Positions 8,597 through 18,122 of a stretch of DNA of 64,000 bases are shown here, one piece after another (the first letter of the stretch is position 1; each line of letters begins with the position of its first letter). The position numbers were made by a program, and so were the translations under genes. Under the pieces are notes generated by a model. It made no database searches. It was not told the DNA's origin and was given only the letters and a program-made list of their open reading frames with translations. Source of the stretch: Agathobacter sp. (GTDB taxonomy: Bacteria; Bacillota; Clostridia; Lachnospirales; Lachnospiraceae). The DNA is taken from positions 20,375 through 84,374 of the forward strand of contig JAGAOC010000034.1 in assembly GCA_017623935.1 (NCBI GenBank), given 5' to 3'.

Positions 8597-8998
8597 TTAT
8601 TCTGCAGACTCAGCTGCTTCTGAGATCACAGATGCGATATCATCTTCTTTATTATCAGAAGACTCTGATTTAGAGGTAAAACGCTGGATCAGATCTGGAA
8701 CCATATCTAAGATCTTGGTCATGCTATCCTGATTCTTCACGTTTACAAGTTTAGTAATGCCATTCTGGATAACTAAAACTGCACTTGGTGAGATCTTTCC
8801 GCCCATACCACCGGCACCGCTATTCTTCTTCTCTTCTGAAAATGCTCCGGCAGCCACACCAAAAGAAGCATCTACTAAAGGAAGAATGATGGTGTCACCA
8901 ATATGAATTGCATCACCTACTACTGTCTTGGTAGTAATAAAACTGTCCATTCCTTTAAAAAGGGATTCTACTGTGTTATGAAAGTTGTTTTCTGACAT
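8597..8998 (-). CDS. ytfJ: YtfJ/GerW family sporulation protein
   Basis: A 133-residue YtfJ (GerW) protein. The diagnostic glycine-rich core GAGGMGGKISPSAVLVI is followed by NGITKLVNV, and the N-terminus carries VVGDAIHIGDTIILPLV. In Bacillus the protein is made in the sporulating cell and affects germination; here it indicates a spore-forming lineage. The C-terminal tail is Ser/Glu/Asp-rich. It follows the DUF2953 gene by 27 bp, the same ytfI-ytfJ pairing seen in Bacillus. Confidence 0.92.
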   Translation of the reverse strand: MSENNFHNTVESLFKGMDSFITTKTVVGDAIHIGDTIILPLVDASFGVAAGAFSEEKKNSGAGGMGGKISPSAVLVIQNGITKLVNVKNQDSMTKILDMVPDLIQRFTSKSESSDNKEDDIASVISEAAESAE

Positions 8999-9025
8999 AA
9001 TTTCTTCTCCTTTTTGCTATATATT

Positions 9026-9958
9026 CTAAAATCTTTTTATTTTACGATAAAGTCTGTAACAATTCTTATCCCGATATAATCGAAGCAGGATCAAAAGCAG
9101 ATAATATACATAAATTCTGCCTTTCAACCAGCCGCTTCCTTTCGCATAGGCCTCTTCCGCCTCAAAATCCGGAACAATATTCCATTTATTCTTATATGCT
9201 ATAGGAAACATAGCGATGACTCCCAGCGAAATACCTGTTGTATCTGGGGAACCGGTGGAATATTTGATATCCAAACGGGATTTAGTTGGACACAGGTGCT
9301 TTAAAAGCTTGATCAGTTCGTTTTTTATATGAGAAAGAGCCGCCTTGTCCCGGTCATCATAATGAAACGCCTTGATCCGGTCAATCATTCTTCTGATATT
9401 TTCCCCAGGTTTTTCTTTCCTATTCTTGTCAGAAGTGCGTTCTTCATCGGAAGCGTCTTTTTTGACTTTTTTATTGGAAGCGGATCGTGAATCTTTGGAA
9501 TCGTCATCCTCTGAATCGTCGCCGAAAGATTCTACCTCGCCGGATGGCTCCTTGTCTTGCCCACTCTTAGCATCTATATCTTCTGCTACCTTGCGGTCAT
9601 CTTCCGTCTGGTCATCTTCCGTATCCTTGGTTGCCTCGTCTTCGATTGCGTCTTCTACCTTATGGAAAGTGTCAGATTCTAACACTTCCTCCTCCGCCTC
9701 AGAAGTTTCTCCTTCATAGAGCATCTTCTTCCAGAAAAAGATCCGAAGCCACACCTTAAGATCCTGCTCCTTATCATAAGAAACATGAACCCCAACTGCA
9801 GATAAGAGCCAAGTAACTTTGGCTTTCACAGAAGTATCTTCTAGAACCTCTCCTGCAGCTTTGTAGCGTATTGGAACGAACAGAACTGCCAATAATAAGA
9901 GTAATAGGATTCCTAACAAGATTCCCAGTATCATTAATATAATTTTCAAAACGATCAT
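9026..9958 (-). CDS. DUF2953 membrane protein (YtfI-like)
   Basis: A 310-residue DUF2953-type protein. It has an N-terminal membrane segment (about residues 5-28), a conserved region ending with the VHVSYDKEQDLKVW neighbourhood, and a C-terminal part with KSRLDIKYSTGSPDTTG followed by a second hydrophobic stretch (YYLLLILLRLY). Between about residues 80 and 185 lies a very charged insert rich in Asp, Glu, Ser and Lys that probably forms a disordered linker. It starts in an ATGA overlap with the upstream small gene and precedes ytfJ. Function is unknown; the ytfJ neighbourhood suggests sporulation. Confidence 0.8.
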   Translation of the reverse strand: MIVLKIILMILGILLGILLLLLLAVLFVPIRYKAAGEVLEDTSVKAKVTWLLSAVGVHVSYDKEQDLKVWLRIFFWKKMLYEGETSEAEEEVLESDTFHKVEDAIEDEATKDTEDDQTEDDRKVAEDIDAKSGQDKEPSGEVESFGDDSEDDDSKDSRSASNKKVKKDASDEERTSDKNRKEKPGENIRRMIDRIKAFHYDDRDKAALSHIKNELIKLLKHLCPTKSRLDIKYSTGSPDTTGISLGVIAMFPIAYKNKWNIVPDFEAEEAYAKGSGWLKGRIYVYYLLLILLRLYRDKNCYRLYRKIKRF

Positions 9959-10278
9959 GAAGATGCCCTCCCTGTTAAAAGATAGCTCTTCACATCTGTT
10001 CCGCCAGTGTGATCATAGGTCTCCTGAATAATCTGCTGTACTACCTGTAAGGCTTCTTCATATCCCAAAGCCAAGCCAATGATCGTCATATCCTTCTTAG
10101 GATAACCTTTCTGTAAAAGTTCCCGGGAAGGAATAATGTCCATCAGGTTATCCGGATTAGACGCAAAGGTAATAACATAAGCAGTGACCATTCCGGCATT
10201 ATGGGATATTTTCCATTTCATCTTAGCAGCTTTTGGGGCTGCCTTCTCTCCCAGAAATAAATTATCGTACCACTTCAT
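9955..10278 (-). CDS. Conserved hypothetical protein in Nudix operon
   Basis: A 107-residue soluble protein beginning MKWYDNLFLG. I place the start at 10278, 13 bp after the Nudix stop, because an upstream start would overlap the Nudix gene and the protein reads naturally from here (a weak AGG site lies about 8 bases upstream). It contains the segment MDIIPSRELLQKGYPKKD and a C-terminal alpha-helical part. I do not recognise a functional family. It overlaps the DUF2953 gene by 4 bp, so it is translated within the same operon. Confidence 0.7.
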   Translation of the reverse strand: MKWYDNLFLGEKAAPKAAKMKWKISHNAGMVTAYVITFASNPDNLMDIIPSRELLQKGYPKKDMTIIGLALGYEEALQVVQQIIQETYDHTGGTDVKSYLLTGRASS

Positions 10279-10291
10279 GTATGAACCTGTT

Positions 10292-10744
10292 CTAATAATA
10301 TTTGTGAGTTCCCCATAAATTGCTTTTCTTAAGATCCAGGTATTCATTGTAGGCTTTTTCTAAGATCTGCTTCTCATTAGAGAATTTTAACAGATGATAA
10401 GCTTCATGATACTTATAAAAACCCGAATCAACAAAATATTCTTCTCTCTGGGGTTTGCTGTAATAGCTTTCTCCCATCATTAAATACCAATGTACTTCTT
10501 TTTCAACAGTATCCTCCGGAACTGTAAAGGAATACTGGCTTTTTCCAATATACTGTATGATTGTTGCGGTAGCACCGGTTTCTTCTTTCACTTCCCGGAT
10601 CGCAGTATCTTTATACTCTTCTCCAGGCTCTACTGTACCCTTGGGCAGAACCCATCCTTCGTACTTGTTCTTATAATTCTTATATAAGAGCAAAATCTTC
10701 CCACGAAAAATCACTACACCGCCACAACTCGTTGCTTCGATCAT
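10292..10744 (-). CDS. Nudix hydrolase
   Basis: A 150-residue Nudix protein that hydrolyses a nucleoside diphosphate linked to another moiety; the substrate is not predictable. The Nudix box is complete: GTVEPGE, then seven residues, then REVKEETGA (G-x5-E-x7-REVxEExGA). The N-terminus MIEATSCGGVVIF is typical of diadenosine-polyphosphate-type members. An AGGAGG site sits 6 bases before the ATG. First gene of a unit running Nudix, hypothetical, DUF2953, ytfJ. Confidence 0.93.
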   Translation of the reverse strand: MIEATSCGGVVIFRGKILLLYKNYKNKYEGWVLPKGTVEPGEEYKDTAIREVKEETGATATIIQYIGKSQYSFTVPEDTVEKEVHWYLMMGESYYSKPQREEYFVDSGFYKYHEAYHLLKFSNEKQILEKAYNEYLDLKKSNLWGTHKYY

Positions 10745-10788
10745 TGCAATACCTCCTAAAGTGTGGTGTAACCAAATAAACTATGTCT

Positions 10789-10817
10789 AGTATACCCCTT
10801 TTTGAGGCTTTATGCAA
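10789..10817 (-). promoter_or_regulatory. Promoter of the Nudix-ytfJ operon
   Basis: Minus-strand TTGCAT (10812-10817), a 17-bp spacer and TATACT (10789-10794), about 45 bp upstream of the Nudix ATG. Confidence 0.75.
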
Positions 10818-10850
10818 TGTTTAATCTCCAACAAGCTGGAGAAGGTCTCT

Positions 10851-12371
10851 TTATTTTACATAAGCATCAAATACTTTTTTTGCGATAGGGACGGCATATT
10901 TACTGCCAGATCCGGAATCTTCCACTACAACAGCGATAGCAAGATCTTCTTTTCCATCTACTTTGATATAACCGGTAAACCAGGCATTTGTGGTATCTTC
11001 CGTATCAGAGATCTGAGCTGTTCCCGTCTTGCCATAAGCTTCGTATTTGGATGTTTTAAGCTTGGTGGCAGTTCCCTTTAATACGGTCTGCCGCATAAAA
11101 TTCTCCAAAACTTCTGCTTCCTTTTCCGTCATAAGCGCTCCATATTCCGTTGCGGTATAGGAATCTAACACTTCTCCATCTGCGCTTTCTGTATGATCTA
11201 CCAGATAAGGTTCCATTAACACCCCATTATTACAGATCGCACTGGAAATGAGAGCCATATGAAGGGGGGAAACGGTGGTAGTTCCCTGTCCGATCCCTGT
11301 TTCCATAGTCGTTGAATCATCAGCTGATTCAGATAAAGAAAAACTGCTGATGGAATGTGGAAAATCAATCGGAAGACTCTCCCCAAAAAGAAGTTCTTTT
11401 GCAGTCTGGTTCCATTTGGTCTTATCCAGTTCTAAGGACAAGGATGCAAAAGCAGAATTACAAGAGTCTCCAAAGGCTTCGATCAGGTTCTCGTCCCCAT
11501 GAGATTTATTGGAAGCACAGTTGATAGTCCTTCCGTCAGCGGTAAAGCTACTGTCACAGTCAAAGTCAAAATCCCCATAAGTATCCGGATTCTCTCTATA
11601 ATATTCAAGAGCAGTTACGATCTTAAAAACAGAACCAGGAGTATATTTTCCCTGAGTTGCCCGGTTAAAAAGTACCGAACTTCCTTCCTCATTGATCTCC
11701 TCCCAATCTTCTACGACCCGATTTGGGTTAAAATCCGGTTTTGATACCATGGCAAGGATCTTTCCGGTGGATGGCTCCATAACAACAACAGCCCCATCAT
11801 AATCTCCTAAGGCATCATAGGCAACTGCCTGCAGGTTTAGATCCAAAGTTGTATACACATTATCACCGTTTGTCTTCTCACCTTGGATTTCTGACATGAT
11901 CTGATCGGCTACAAACTGATGAGAAGAAAGCAGTGTGTAATTTTCCTGTTTTTCAAGCCCTGCCTTTCCATTTACCCCATAGCCTACAACATGAGAAAAT
12001 AAAGTTCCATAAGGATAAACCCGAGTCTCTTCCCCGTCTTCTGAGAGTTCTGTAGTAGCTAAGATCTCTCCGCCGGAAGCGATGATATCTCCTCTTATTA
12101 CCTGGGCAGAGTAAAGATCCTGGAGACTGTTATAAGGACTGCTGATATATTCTTCTTTTTCTACAACTTGAAAATAAACAAAATATCCTAACATTCCGCA
12201 GAAAAGGATCAGGAAAAAATAAGTGATAAAAGCAAATTCTTTATTAGACGGCTTCTTACTTGACCGTTTTTTATTTTGTCTTTTGTTTTGCGCTTGATCT
12301 TTGTTTTGCGTTTGTGCTTTGCTTTGCATTTGTGCTTTGCTTTGAGGTTTTGTTCGTTCCTGAGTTTTCAA
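10851..12371 (-). CDS. Class B penicillin-binding protein (transpeptidase)
   Basis: A 506-residue peptidoglycan transpeptidase anchored by one N-terminal membrane helix (about residues 47-68). The catalytic motifs are all present: SVFK (Ser247-Lys250), SCN (303-305) and KTG (448-450). The N-terminal 40 residues are a basic Gln/Lys/Ser-rich cytoplasmic tail. The start is a TTG at 12371, chosen because AAAGGAGG lies 11 bases upstream and no other start fits. The first 101 bases overlap the 3' end of the FtsW-type gene in another frame. The FtsW-PBP pair acts in septal or sporulation wall synthesis. Confidence 0.92.
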   Translation of the reverse strand: MKTQERTKPQSKAQMQSKAQTQNKDQAQNKRQNKKRSSKKPSNKEFAFITYFFLILFCGMLGYFVYFQVVEKEEYISSPYNSLQDLYSAQVIRGDIIASGGEILATTELSEDGEETRVYPYGTLFSHVVGYGVNGKAGLEKQENYTLLSSHQFVADQIMSEIQGEKTNGDNVYTTLDLNLQAVAYDALGDYDGAVVVMEPSTGKILAMVSKPDFNPNRVVEDWEEINEEGSSVLFNRATQGKYTPGSVFKIVTALEYYRENPDTYGDFDFDCDSSFTADGRTINCASNKSHGDENLIEAFGDSCNSAFASLSLELDKTKWNQTAKELLFGESLPIDFPHSISSFSLSESADDSTTMETGIGQGTTTVSPLHMALISSAICNNGVLMEPYLVDHTESADGEVLDSYTATEYGALMTEKEAEVLENFMRQTVLKGTATKLKTSKYEAYGKTGTAQISDTEDTTNAWFTGYIKVDGKEDLAIAVVVEDSGSGSKYAVPIAKKVFDAYVK

Positions 12372-13701
12372 TTTTGCCGGTTCCTCCTTTCCCGGATGAT
12401 CTCACAGGCTGCATAACATAAAGAGCCTGTACGATTCCAAATATTAAAATAGTGGAAAGTAATGAACTTCCTCCATAACTGACTAATGGAAGTGTCACAC
12501 CTGTGGATGGGATAAACTTAATCCCACCACCAATAGTAAGAAATACCTGTAAAGCATAAATGCTTCCTAAGCCTACTGCCACCAGTTTATAAAATAAATC
12601 CTTCATATTGATCGAAATATTAAATATCATAAGAAAGCAGCTGATGCACACCAGTATCAGACAGATCGCAAAAAATCCCCCCATTTCTTCTGAGATCGCA
12701 GAAAAGATAAAGTCTTTTTCTACAACAGGGATTTTCTTTGGAAGTCCTTGATTTAACCCTAATCCGAACCAGCCTCCTGTACCAATAGCAAATAAAGACT
12801 GGCTGACCTGATAGCCCTGGTTATCAAATACAGATAGTGGATCCAGCCAAGCGATCACACGGTTTTGTACATGAGGAAACACCTGATAGCCCAATATGCA
12901 CGCCACCGCCGTAGCTCCCAGTCCACCTACAAAATAATACCATTTTCCAGAAGCAACATAAGCCATGGCAAGGAAAGTAAAGAAATACAACAGTGCGCCT
13001 CCCAAATCCCTTGACGCTACTAAGATCAAGACAAATACAGCGGAAATGATCCCGGTCACCATGATCTGTTTAAAGTCATTCCTATGATACAGCATAGACG
13101 CAATGAAGAAAATAAAGATAACCTTAACAAATTCTGAAGGCTGCATAGCAATAGAACCTATCTTTATGTTGATCTTTGCTCCATCACTTACTTTTCCAAA
13201 GATCAGTACCACTAACAAAGCCAAAAGCCCAATGGCCACATAAAGCCAGGTCCAATTACGGAACCGGCTTCCCATCTGCATAATGAATGGGATCAGCATG
13301 ATCACCACAAACCCTGCCAAAAGGAACATAAACTGTCGGAAGGCTTTATCAAAATCTAATCGAGTCAACATAATGAAACTGATGGACAACAGCATACACA
13401 TATGGTTCATCAGAAGCTCGGAAGCCCTTTTATAAAACACATGATACATAAAGATAAATGCCGCAAAAAGAATGAGCTGCATCAGATAAAATCCCAAGAT
13501 CTGCGCATTTTCAGTTGTAACATAAAGTACCAGATATCCCATTCCATGGATCAAAAATAAAAGCACTCTTTGAAATCCATAGATCACTTTTTCTGTTTTG
13601 CCTTTTCCAATGAAACGAAATACTGCAAAACTTAAAAATGTATAGATCAGAAAAAGAAATATCATTATGTACTTGGATGACTGTACCACAAGTTGTACCA
13701 T
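12271..13701 (-). CDS. FtsW/RodA/SpoVE family glycosyltransferase
   Basis: A 476-residue SEDS protein: lipid II polymerase working with a class B PBP. About ten membrane segments are visible, with the family motifs KINIKIGSIAMQPSEFVK and LPLVSYGGSSLL near the end of the membrane domain. The C-terminal 50 residues are a low-complexity Lys/Gln/Ser/Thr tail (STNAKQSTNAKQ) whose DNA also encodes the PBP N-terminus. GAGGAG precedes the ATG. It follows the U32 peptidase without a gap. Whether it is FtsW, RodA or SpoVE cannot be settled from sequence. Confidence 0.94.
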   Translation of the reverse strand: MVQLVVQSSKYIMIFLFLIYTFLSFAVFRFIGKGKTEKVIYGFQRVLLFLIHGMGYLVLYVTTENAQILGFYLMQLILFAAFIFMYHVFYKRASELLMNHMCMLLSISFIMLTRLDFDKAFRQFMFLLAGFVVIMLIPFIMQMGSRFRNWTWLYVAIGLLALLVVLIFGKVSDGAKINIKIGSIAMQPSEFVKVIFIFFIASMLYHRNDFKQIMVTGIISAVFVLILVASRDLGGALLYFFTFLAMAYVASGKWYYFVGGLGATAVACILGYQVFPHVQNRVIAWLDPLSVFDNQGYQVSQSLFAIGTGGWFGLGLNQGLPKKIPVVEKDFIFSAISEEMGGFFAICLILVCISCFLMIFNISINMKDLFYKLVAVGLGSIYALQVFLTIGGGIKFIPSTGVTLPLVSYGGSSLLSTILIFGIVQALYVMQPVRSSGKGGTGKIENSGTNKTSKQSTNAKQSTNAKQRSSAKQKTK

Positions 13702-13703
13702 AG

Positions 13704-15842
13704 TTATTCTACTCCTCTTTTATAATGACCATTGGTATAAGCGATCATCTCCCGGTCAAAATCATCTACCGCTTCTAAGATCTTCTTGGCCTCTTCTTTT
13801 GACTCAGTCGTAAAGCTAAGACGGAAATTTTTAACGCCAGCTTTGTTTAACTGTTCCTGGTTGCCCAAAAGACATACCGGAAGAGAATTATATACCACAT
13901 TGTAACATTCATTACAATGGTTTTTTACTGGAAACTGCGCCTGATAACGATCCTTTAGATAACAGATGGTCTTTGTCTTATCACAGCCCTTGGTGTTCTT
14001 GTGCACACACTGAGCAGAGATCATAAGAGGATAATATCCATAAATGACCATTTCTGTATCTGTGTTATGGCGGTTCTCAATTTCCTTTTTGTTCAGTTCA
14101 TAAGGCATAGTCGTAAGACTTACACCTTGCTTTTTCATTTCCTCCTGTGCCAGATCATTGAAGGTGTAAAGATTATAGTCTGTGATGATCTTTGCATCAG
14201 AAAAATTAGCTCTTACCCAATAAAGTTCCTCGTAATTTCTTACCACGAAACCTGTTGGTGGAAATGCTCTTAATTCTTCGATAAGAGACGAATAATATTG
14301 ACTGGTCTCTTTCCGGAAGATATGAGGGAGCATAAAATATGCTTCTTTTCCTGCATTTTCAACCATTCTAAGATCCTGCTTCCATTCCTCTGACAGACTC
14401 TTTCTAAAATATGCATTACTATCTATATATATCCGTCGTATCTTATCGTTTTCACATAAGATAGGCAGAAGCTGTCGATTCTCTGTGGAAGCTGAGAAGG
14501 TTACTTCTCTGCCAGCATCATCTTTGTTTTTTGGGCAGAAAACTTCTTTCGGATCCCGGTTGTTAGTTCGGACGAACTTCTCCAAGAGCTTCTGGGATAA
14601 CTGTTCAAATGCCTCTCTTCGAAGCTGATTTAAAGCACCATTTGGAATAAAGATATTATCATCCATTTCCAGTTCTAAGGACTCAAAATAATAATCGGAT
14701 TCCCCAGTCTTATTCAATCGGGTCAGGATATCCTCTCTGGTCATTGGCTTATTTTTTGCCGCACTGACTTCTCCTGCTTCCGCATATACAGTTTCTTCTC
14801 CCAGAAAAAGGGTCAGACTAGCCGGCTGATCTAATCTTAGGATCGCAAGTCCCGTCACAGGCACCTGACTCTTGGCAGGAATTGCGATACCCGTATCTTC
14901 TTTCTCATAAGAAGGCTTCTCAAAAGTTACCATGTCTTTGCCATTATGCTTGTGATAATAGCCATTGGTAAAACCACAGCGGTTCCCTAATTTAAGAAGC
15001 TGTGAAACATCCCCTTTATCAATTCCTTTGCCCTTCTCTAGCCGGTCAATATTTCTGCGGTATACAGATACTACGCCGGCCGCATAGTCAATCTGTTTCA
15101 TTCTTCCTTCGATCTTTAAGGAATAAACACCTGCTTCTTTTAATCCCGGAAGATCCTCAAGACCGCACACATCCTTTAAGCTGAGTACGAAAGATTCTTT
15201 GTGATAAGGCTTTTTCTTCTCATCTAATACCTCATAGGAAAGGCGGCAAGGCTGGGCACAACGGCCACGGTTTCCGCTTCTTCCCCCTAAGATACTGGAA
15301 AAAAGACACTGACCGGAATAACTGTAACACAATGCTCCATGAACAAAGGCTTCCAGTTCCATTCCTGTCTCTTCATGAATGGTCTTCATTTCTTCTAGTG
15401 AGACCTCTCTTGCCATGACCACCCGGGTCACTCCGTATTGCTGTAAGAATCTTACTCCCTCAACTCCCGTTACGGTCATCTGGGTACTGGTATGGATAGG
15501 AAGATCCGGAAAACATTCATGAATAAAGATCAGTGCGCCAAGATCCTGTACAATGACCGCATCCAGTCCCCTCTCATAAAATGGCAGGAGGTATTCATAT
15601 AATCGATCTTTTATTTCCTGATTCTTCAATAAGGTGTTTACTGTCAGATAGATCTGTTTTCCCCGAATATGGGCATAATCTAAGGCTTCTAACAGTTCTT
15701 CTCTGGAAAAATTGTTCGCATATGCTCTTGCTCCAAACATATCTCCGCCTACGTAGACTGCGTCAGCACCAGCTGCAATGACTGCTTTTAATATTTCAAA
15801 GGAGCCCGCCGGGGCAAGTAATTCAAAATCTCTTTGTGCCAT
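13704..15842 (-). CDS. U32 family peptidase / RlhA-like protein
   Basis: A 712-residue U32 protein. The N-terminus LLAPAGSFEILKAVIAAGAD and the motif EAFVHGALCYSYSGQC, followed by the cysteine segment GRCAQPCRLSYE, are diagnostic. Characterised relatives (RlhA, TrhP) are iron-sulfur enzymes that hydroxylate 23S rRNA or tRNA, and the conserved cysteines fit that; 'peptidase' is the historical name. The C-terminal third corresponds to the long form with a second cysteine group (CVHKNTKGCDKTKTIC, then HCNEC). It lies between zapA and the FtsW-type gene, whose start follows its stop directly. Confidence 0.88.
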   Translation of the reverse strand: MAQRDFELLAPAGSFEILKAVIAAGADAVYVGGDMFGARAYANNFSREELLEALDYAHIRGKQIYLTVNTLLKNQEIKDRLYEYLLPFYERGLDAVIVQDLGALIFIHECFPDLPIHTSTQMTVTGVEGVRFLQQYGVTRVVMAREVSLEEMKTIHEETGMELEAFVHGALCYSYSGQCLFSSILGGRSGNRGRCAQPCRLSYEVLDEKKKPYHKESFVLSLKDVCGLEDLPGLKEAGVYSLKIEGRMKQIDYAAGVVSVYRRNIDRLEKGKGIDKGDVSQLLKLGNRCGFTNGYYHKHNGKDMVTFEKPSYEKEDTGIAIPAKSQVPVTGLAILRLDQPASLTLFLGEETVYAEAGEVSAAKNKPMTREDILTRLNKTGESDYYFESLELEMDDNIFIPNGALNQLRREAFEQLSQKLLEKFVRTNNRDPKEVFCPKNKDDAGREVTFSASTENRQLLPILCENDKIRRIYIDSNAYFRKSLSEEWKQDLRMVENAGKEAYFMLPHIFRKETSQYYSSLIEELRAFPPTGFVVRNYEELYWVRANFSDAKIITDYNLYTFNDLAQEEMKKQGVSLTTMPYELNKKEIENRHNTDTEMVIYGYYPLMISAQCVHKNTKGCDKTKTICYLKDRYQAQFPVKNHCNECYNVVYNSLPVCLLGNQEQLNKAGVKNFRLSFTTESKEEAKKILEAVDDFDREMIAYTNGHYKRGVE

Positions 15843-15913
15843 TTTCCCTCTCCTAAATATACAAAAGGAGCAGAAATATCCTGCCCCCGTTTCTTTTGTA
15901 TCATTTTTATGTA

Positions 15914-16342
15914 TTATTTCTTTTTCTTCATTCCGTCTAATAATTTATCTTCCAGAGTTGCTTCTAATCTGGTCTTATTTAAAAGCAATTCCTTATTCTC
16001 TGCCTCTAATTCTTTGGCTCTGGTCTCTGCTGTCTCAGTCTTGATCTGATTGCTGATAAGATCATGCTTTAAGTCATAGATCTCTTTCTCTTTCAACTCA
16101 AGATCCCGCTCCAGCTTGTCCACACGGTCTTTTGCTTTAAAATAATCATCTGCAATGTTTAACTGAATCAGGGTTCCCTTCATGTTAAGTGGCAGATGTT
16201 TGCAATTCTCGATTGCTTCAAACTCTGCGATTTTATTATTAATATAAGCGGCAACTTTTTGAAGATATTCCTCTCCTTCATAACCACTTAATGTATATAC
16301 TTTTCCATCAATTACTACATCGGCACTCGTCTTTGCTGACAT
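15914..16342 (-). CDS. zapA: Cell division protein ZapA
   Basis: A 142-residue ZapA-type protein that promotes FtsZ ring bundling. The N-terminal domain (VVIDGKVYTLSGYEGEEYLQ) matches the family. The C-terminal half is a long coiled coil rich in Glu, Lys and Leu ending LDGMKKKK. I start at the ATG at 16342 (MSAKT), which has GGAGG at 7 bases; the longer frame from 16411 has repeated MHIEKMMHIGK-like codons and no fitting site. Gene order ruvB-zapA-U32 is common in Clostridia. Confidence 0.9.
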   Translation of the reverse strand: MSAKTSADVVIDGKVYTLSGYEGEEYLQKVAAYINNKIAEFEAIENCKHLPLNMKGTLIQLNIADDYFKAKDRVDKLERDLELKEKEIYDLKHDLISNQIKTETAETRAKELEAENKELLLNKTRLEATLEDKLLDGMKKKK

Positions 16343-16448
16343 ACCATATCCTCCGTATCTCTTCCCTATATGCATCATTTTTTCTATATGCATTGTCTTT
16401 CCTATAAGCATTTTCTACCATTATAACTTTTTGCGTTCATTTACGCAA

Positions 16449-17447
16449 CTATATTTCTCGAGTAATTCCAAAATGTCCATAGGCAAAATCTGTCACAACT
16501 CTTCCCTTTGGTGTCCGATTAATAAAACCGTTCTTCACCAGATAAGGTTCGTACACATCTTCTATAGTTCCTGAGTCTTCTCCAATCGCAGCTGCTAAAG
16601 TGTCAAGTCCTACAGGACCGCCGTTAAATTTCTCAATAATGGTCATTAAAATGTTTCGGTCATTCTGGTCTAAGCCCATTTTATCTACTTCTAAAAGGTC
16701 TAAGGCAAAAGTTGCTACTTCGTATGTAATATTTCCATCGTATTTGACCTGAGCAAAGTCTCTTACTCTCTTTAAGAGTCGATTCGCCAATCGTGGAGTT
16801 CCTCTGGAACGGCGCGCCATTTCATAAGCACCTTTCTCATCAATGGAAACTCCTAACTTATCTGCGGAACGCACGATAATGGATCGTAACTCATCAATGG
16901 TATAATATTCCATATGACTGACTACACCAAAACGATCACGAAGAGGGGCAGATAACATTCCTGCTCTCGTGGTAGCTCCTACCAGTGTAAATTTCGGCAG
17001 ATTGATCCGGATCGAACGGGCAGTTTCCCCTTTTCCGATCATAACGTCAATGGCATAATCTTCCATTGCCGGATATAAAACCTCTTCTACCTGACGGTTT
17101 AATCGGTGGATCTCATCTACGAAAAGCACGTCCCCTTCTTGAAGATTATTTAAAATAGCCGCCATTTCTCCTGGTTTACCAATAGCCGGACCCGATGTTA
17201 CCTTAAAATGAGTTCCCATCTCGTTTGCAATGATACCTGCCAAGGTGGTCTTACCCAACCCCGGAGGTCCATAAAACAAAACATGGTCTAAGGCTTCCCC
17301 TCTGGCTCTTGCAGCTTCAATATATACTTTTAAATTTTCTTTGATCTTTTCCTGTCCAACATAAGAATCCAGATTTTGAGGTCTTAAACTGCTTTCAATA
17401 ACAATGTCTTCCTCCTGCATCTGGGTGGAAATGACTCTTCTTTCCAT
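16449..17447 (-). CDS. ruvB: Holliday junction branch migration helicase RuvB
   Basis: A 332-residue AAA+ motor that drives branch migration on RuvA-bound Holliday junctions. It shows [19 protein letters not shown], Walker [10 protein letters not shown], Walker [10 protein letters not shown], sensor [18 protein letters not shown], and the C-terminal winged helix with RTPKGRVVT. It follows ruvA by 51 bp. No ruvC is visible in the window. Confidence 0.98.
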   Translation of the reverse strand: MERRVISTQMQEEDIVIESSLRPQNLDSYVGQEKIKENLKVYIEAARARGEALDHVLFYGPPGLGKTTLAGIIANEMGTHFKVTSGPAIGKPGEMAAILNNLQEGDVLFVDEIHRLNRQVEEVLYPAMEDYAIDVMIGKGETARSIRINLPKFTLVGATTRAGMLSAPLRDRFGVVSHMEYYTIDELRSIIVRSADKLGVSIDEKGAYEMARRSRGTPRLANRLLKRVRDFAQVKYDGNITYEVATFALDLLEVDKMGLDQNDRNILMTIIEKFNGGPVGLDTLAAAIGEDSGTIEDVYEPYLVKNGFINRTPKGRVVTDFAYGHFGITREI

Positions 17448-17498
17448 GTGATTCTCCTAATTTGCTCTGCGATACATGATTTCCAGAAATCTGTCTAG

Positions 17499-18122
17499 TT
17501 AAAATAGTGCCATATGCTTTAATGCCAGTTTTAAGACATCTTCTACATCCATGCCCTCTGTGATCTCTACCTGAGAAACTGCCTTTAAACTTTCCGTCTG
17601 GGAATATCCCAAAGCAGTAAGTGCCATAATAGTGTCATTTTTAACTGTGTTTTTGACAGAATTCCCGTCATTTTTTCCAGATTTTGACAGGTTTTCCGTC
17701 TTTTTCTCAAAGGCTTCTTCCAAAGACATCTTGTCTTTTAACTCTAAGATGACTCTCTGGGCAGTTTTTGCTCCCACACCCGGGGCTTTTGCAATAGCTT
17801 TTGCATCGCCTGCTAAGATCGCAAACCGCAGATCATCTGCAGAAAGCACCGAAAGCACAGCCAAACCGCCTTTTGGACCAATTCCGCTGACACCAATTAA
17901 TTTTATAAACATGTCTAAGTCATCTTTTGTCAAAAATCCGTACAAGATCATGGCATCTTCACGAATATGCAGATAGGTATGTACTTTGATCTGCTGTCCG
18001 ATATTTGGAAGATACTCAAAGGTCTGACCGGATATATAAACCATATAGCCAATTCCATTCACATCAATCACAATGTGGTCTAAATTGATCTCTGCTAATT
18101 CTCCCCTGATATAGGAATACAT
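17499..18122 (-). CDS. ruvA: Holliday junction DNA helicase subunit RuvA
   Basis: A 207-residue RuvA that binds four-way junctions and loads RuvB. The N-terminal OB fold contains FTKDDLDMFIKLIGVSGIGP, the helix-hairpin-helix reads APGVGAKTAQRVILELK, and a Ser/Lys/Asn-rich linker (about residues 140-160) leads to the C-terminal RuvB-interacting domain (ALTALGYSQTE). Directly follows the Gx transporter gene. Confidence 0.97.
   Translation of the reverse strand: MYSYIRGELAEINLDHIVIDVNGIGYMVYISGQTFEYLPNIGQQIKVHTYLHIREDAMILYGFLTKDDLDMFIKLIGVSGIGPKGGLAVLSVLSADDLRFAILAGDAKAIAKAPGVGAKTAQRVILELKDKMSLEEAFEKKTENLSKSGKNDGNSVKNTVKNDTIMALTALGYSQTESLKAVSQVEITEGMDVEDVLKLALKHMALF

Noticed and set aside
10823-10843. 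Inverted repeat TCTCCAACAAGCTGGAGA after the PBP gene as terminator
   Set aside because: Only a short stem, no T-run on either strand at its end; I did not call a terminator for the PBP gene.
12280-12350. Repetitive TTTG/GCTTTGC pattern that could suggest a repeat array
   Set aside because: Short degenerate units without spacers; they encode Lys/Gln/Ser codons in both overlapping genes. Not CRISPR.
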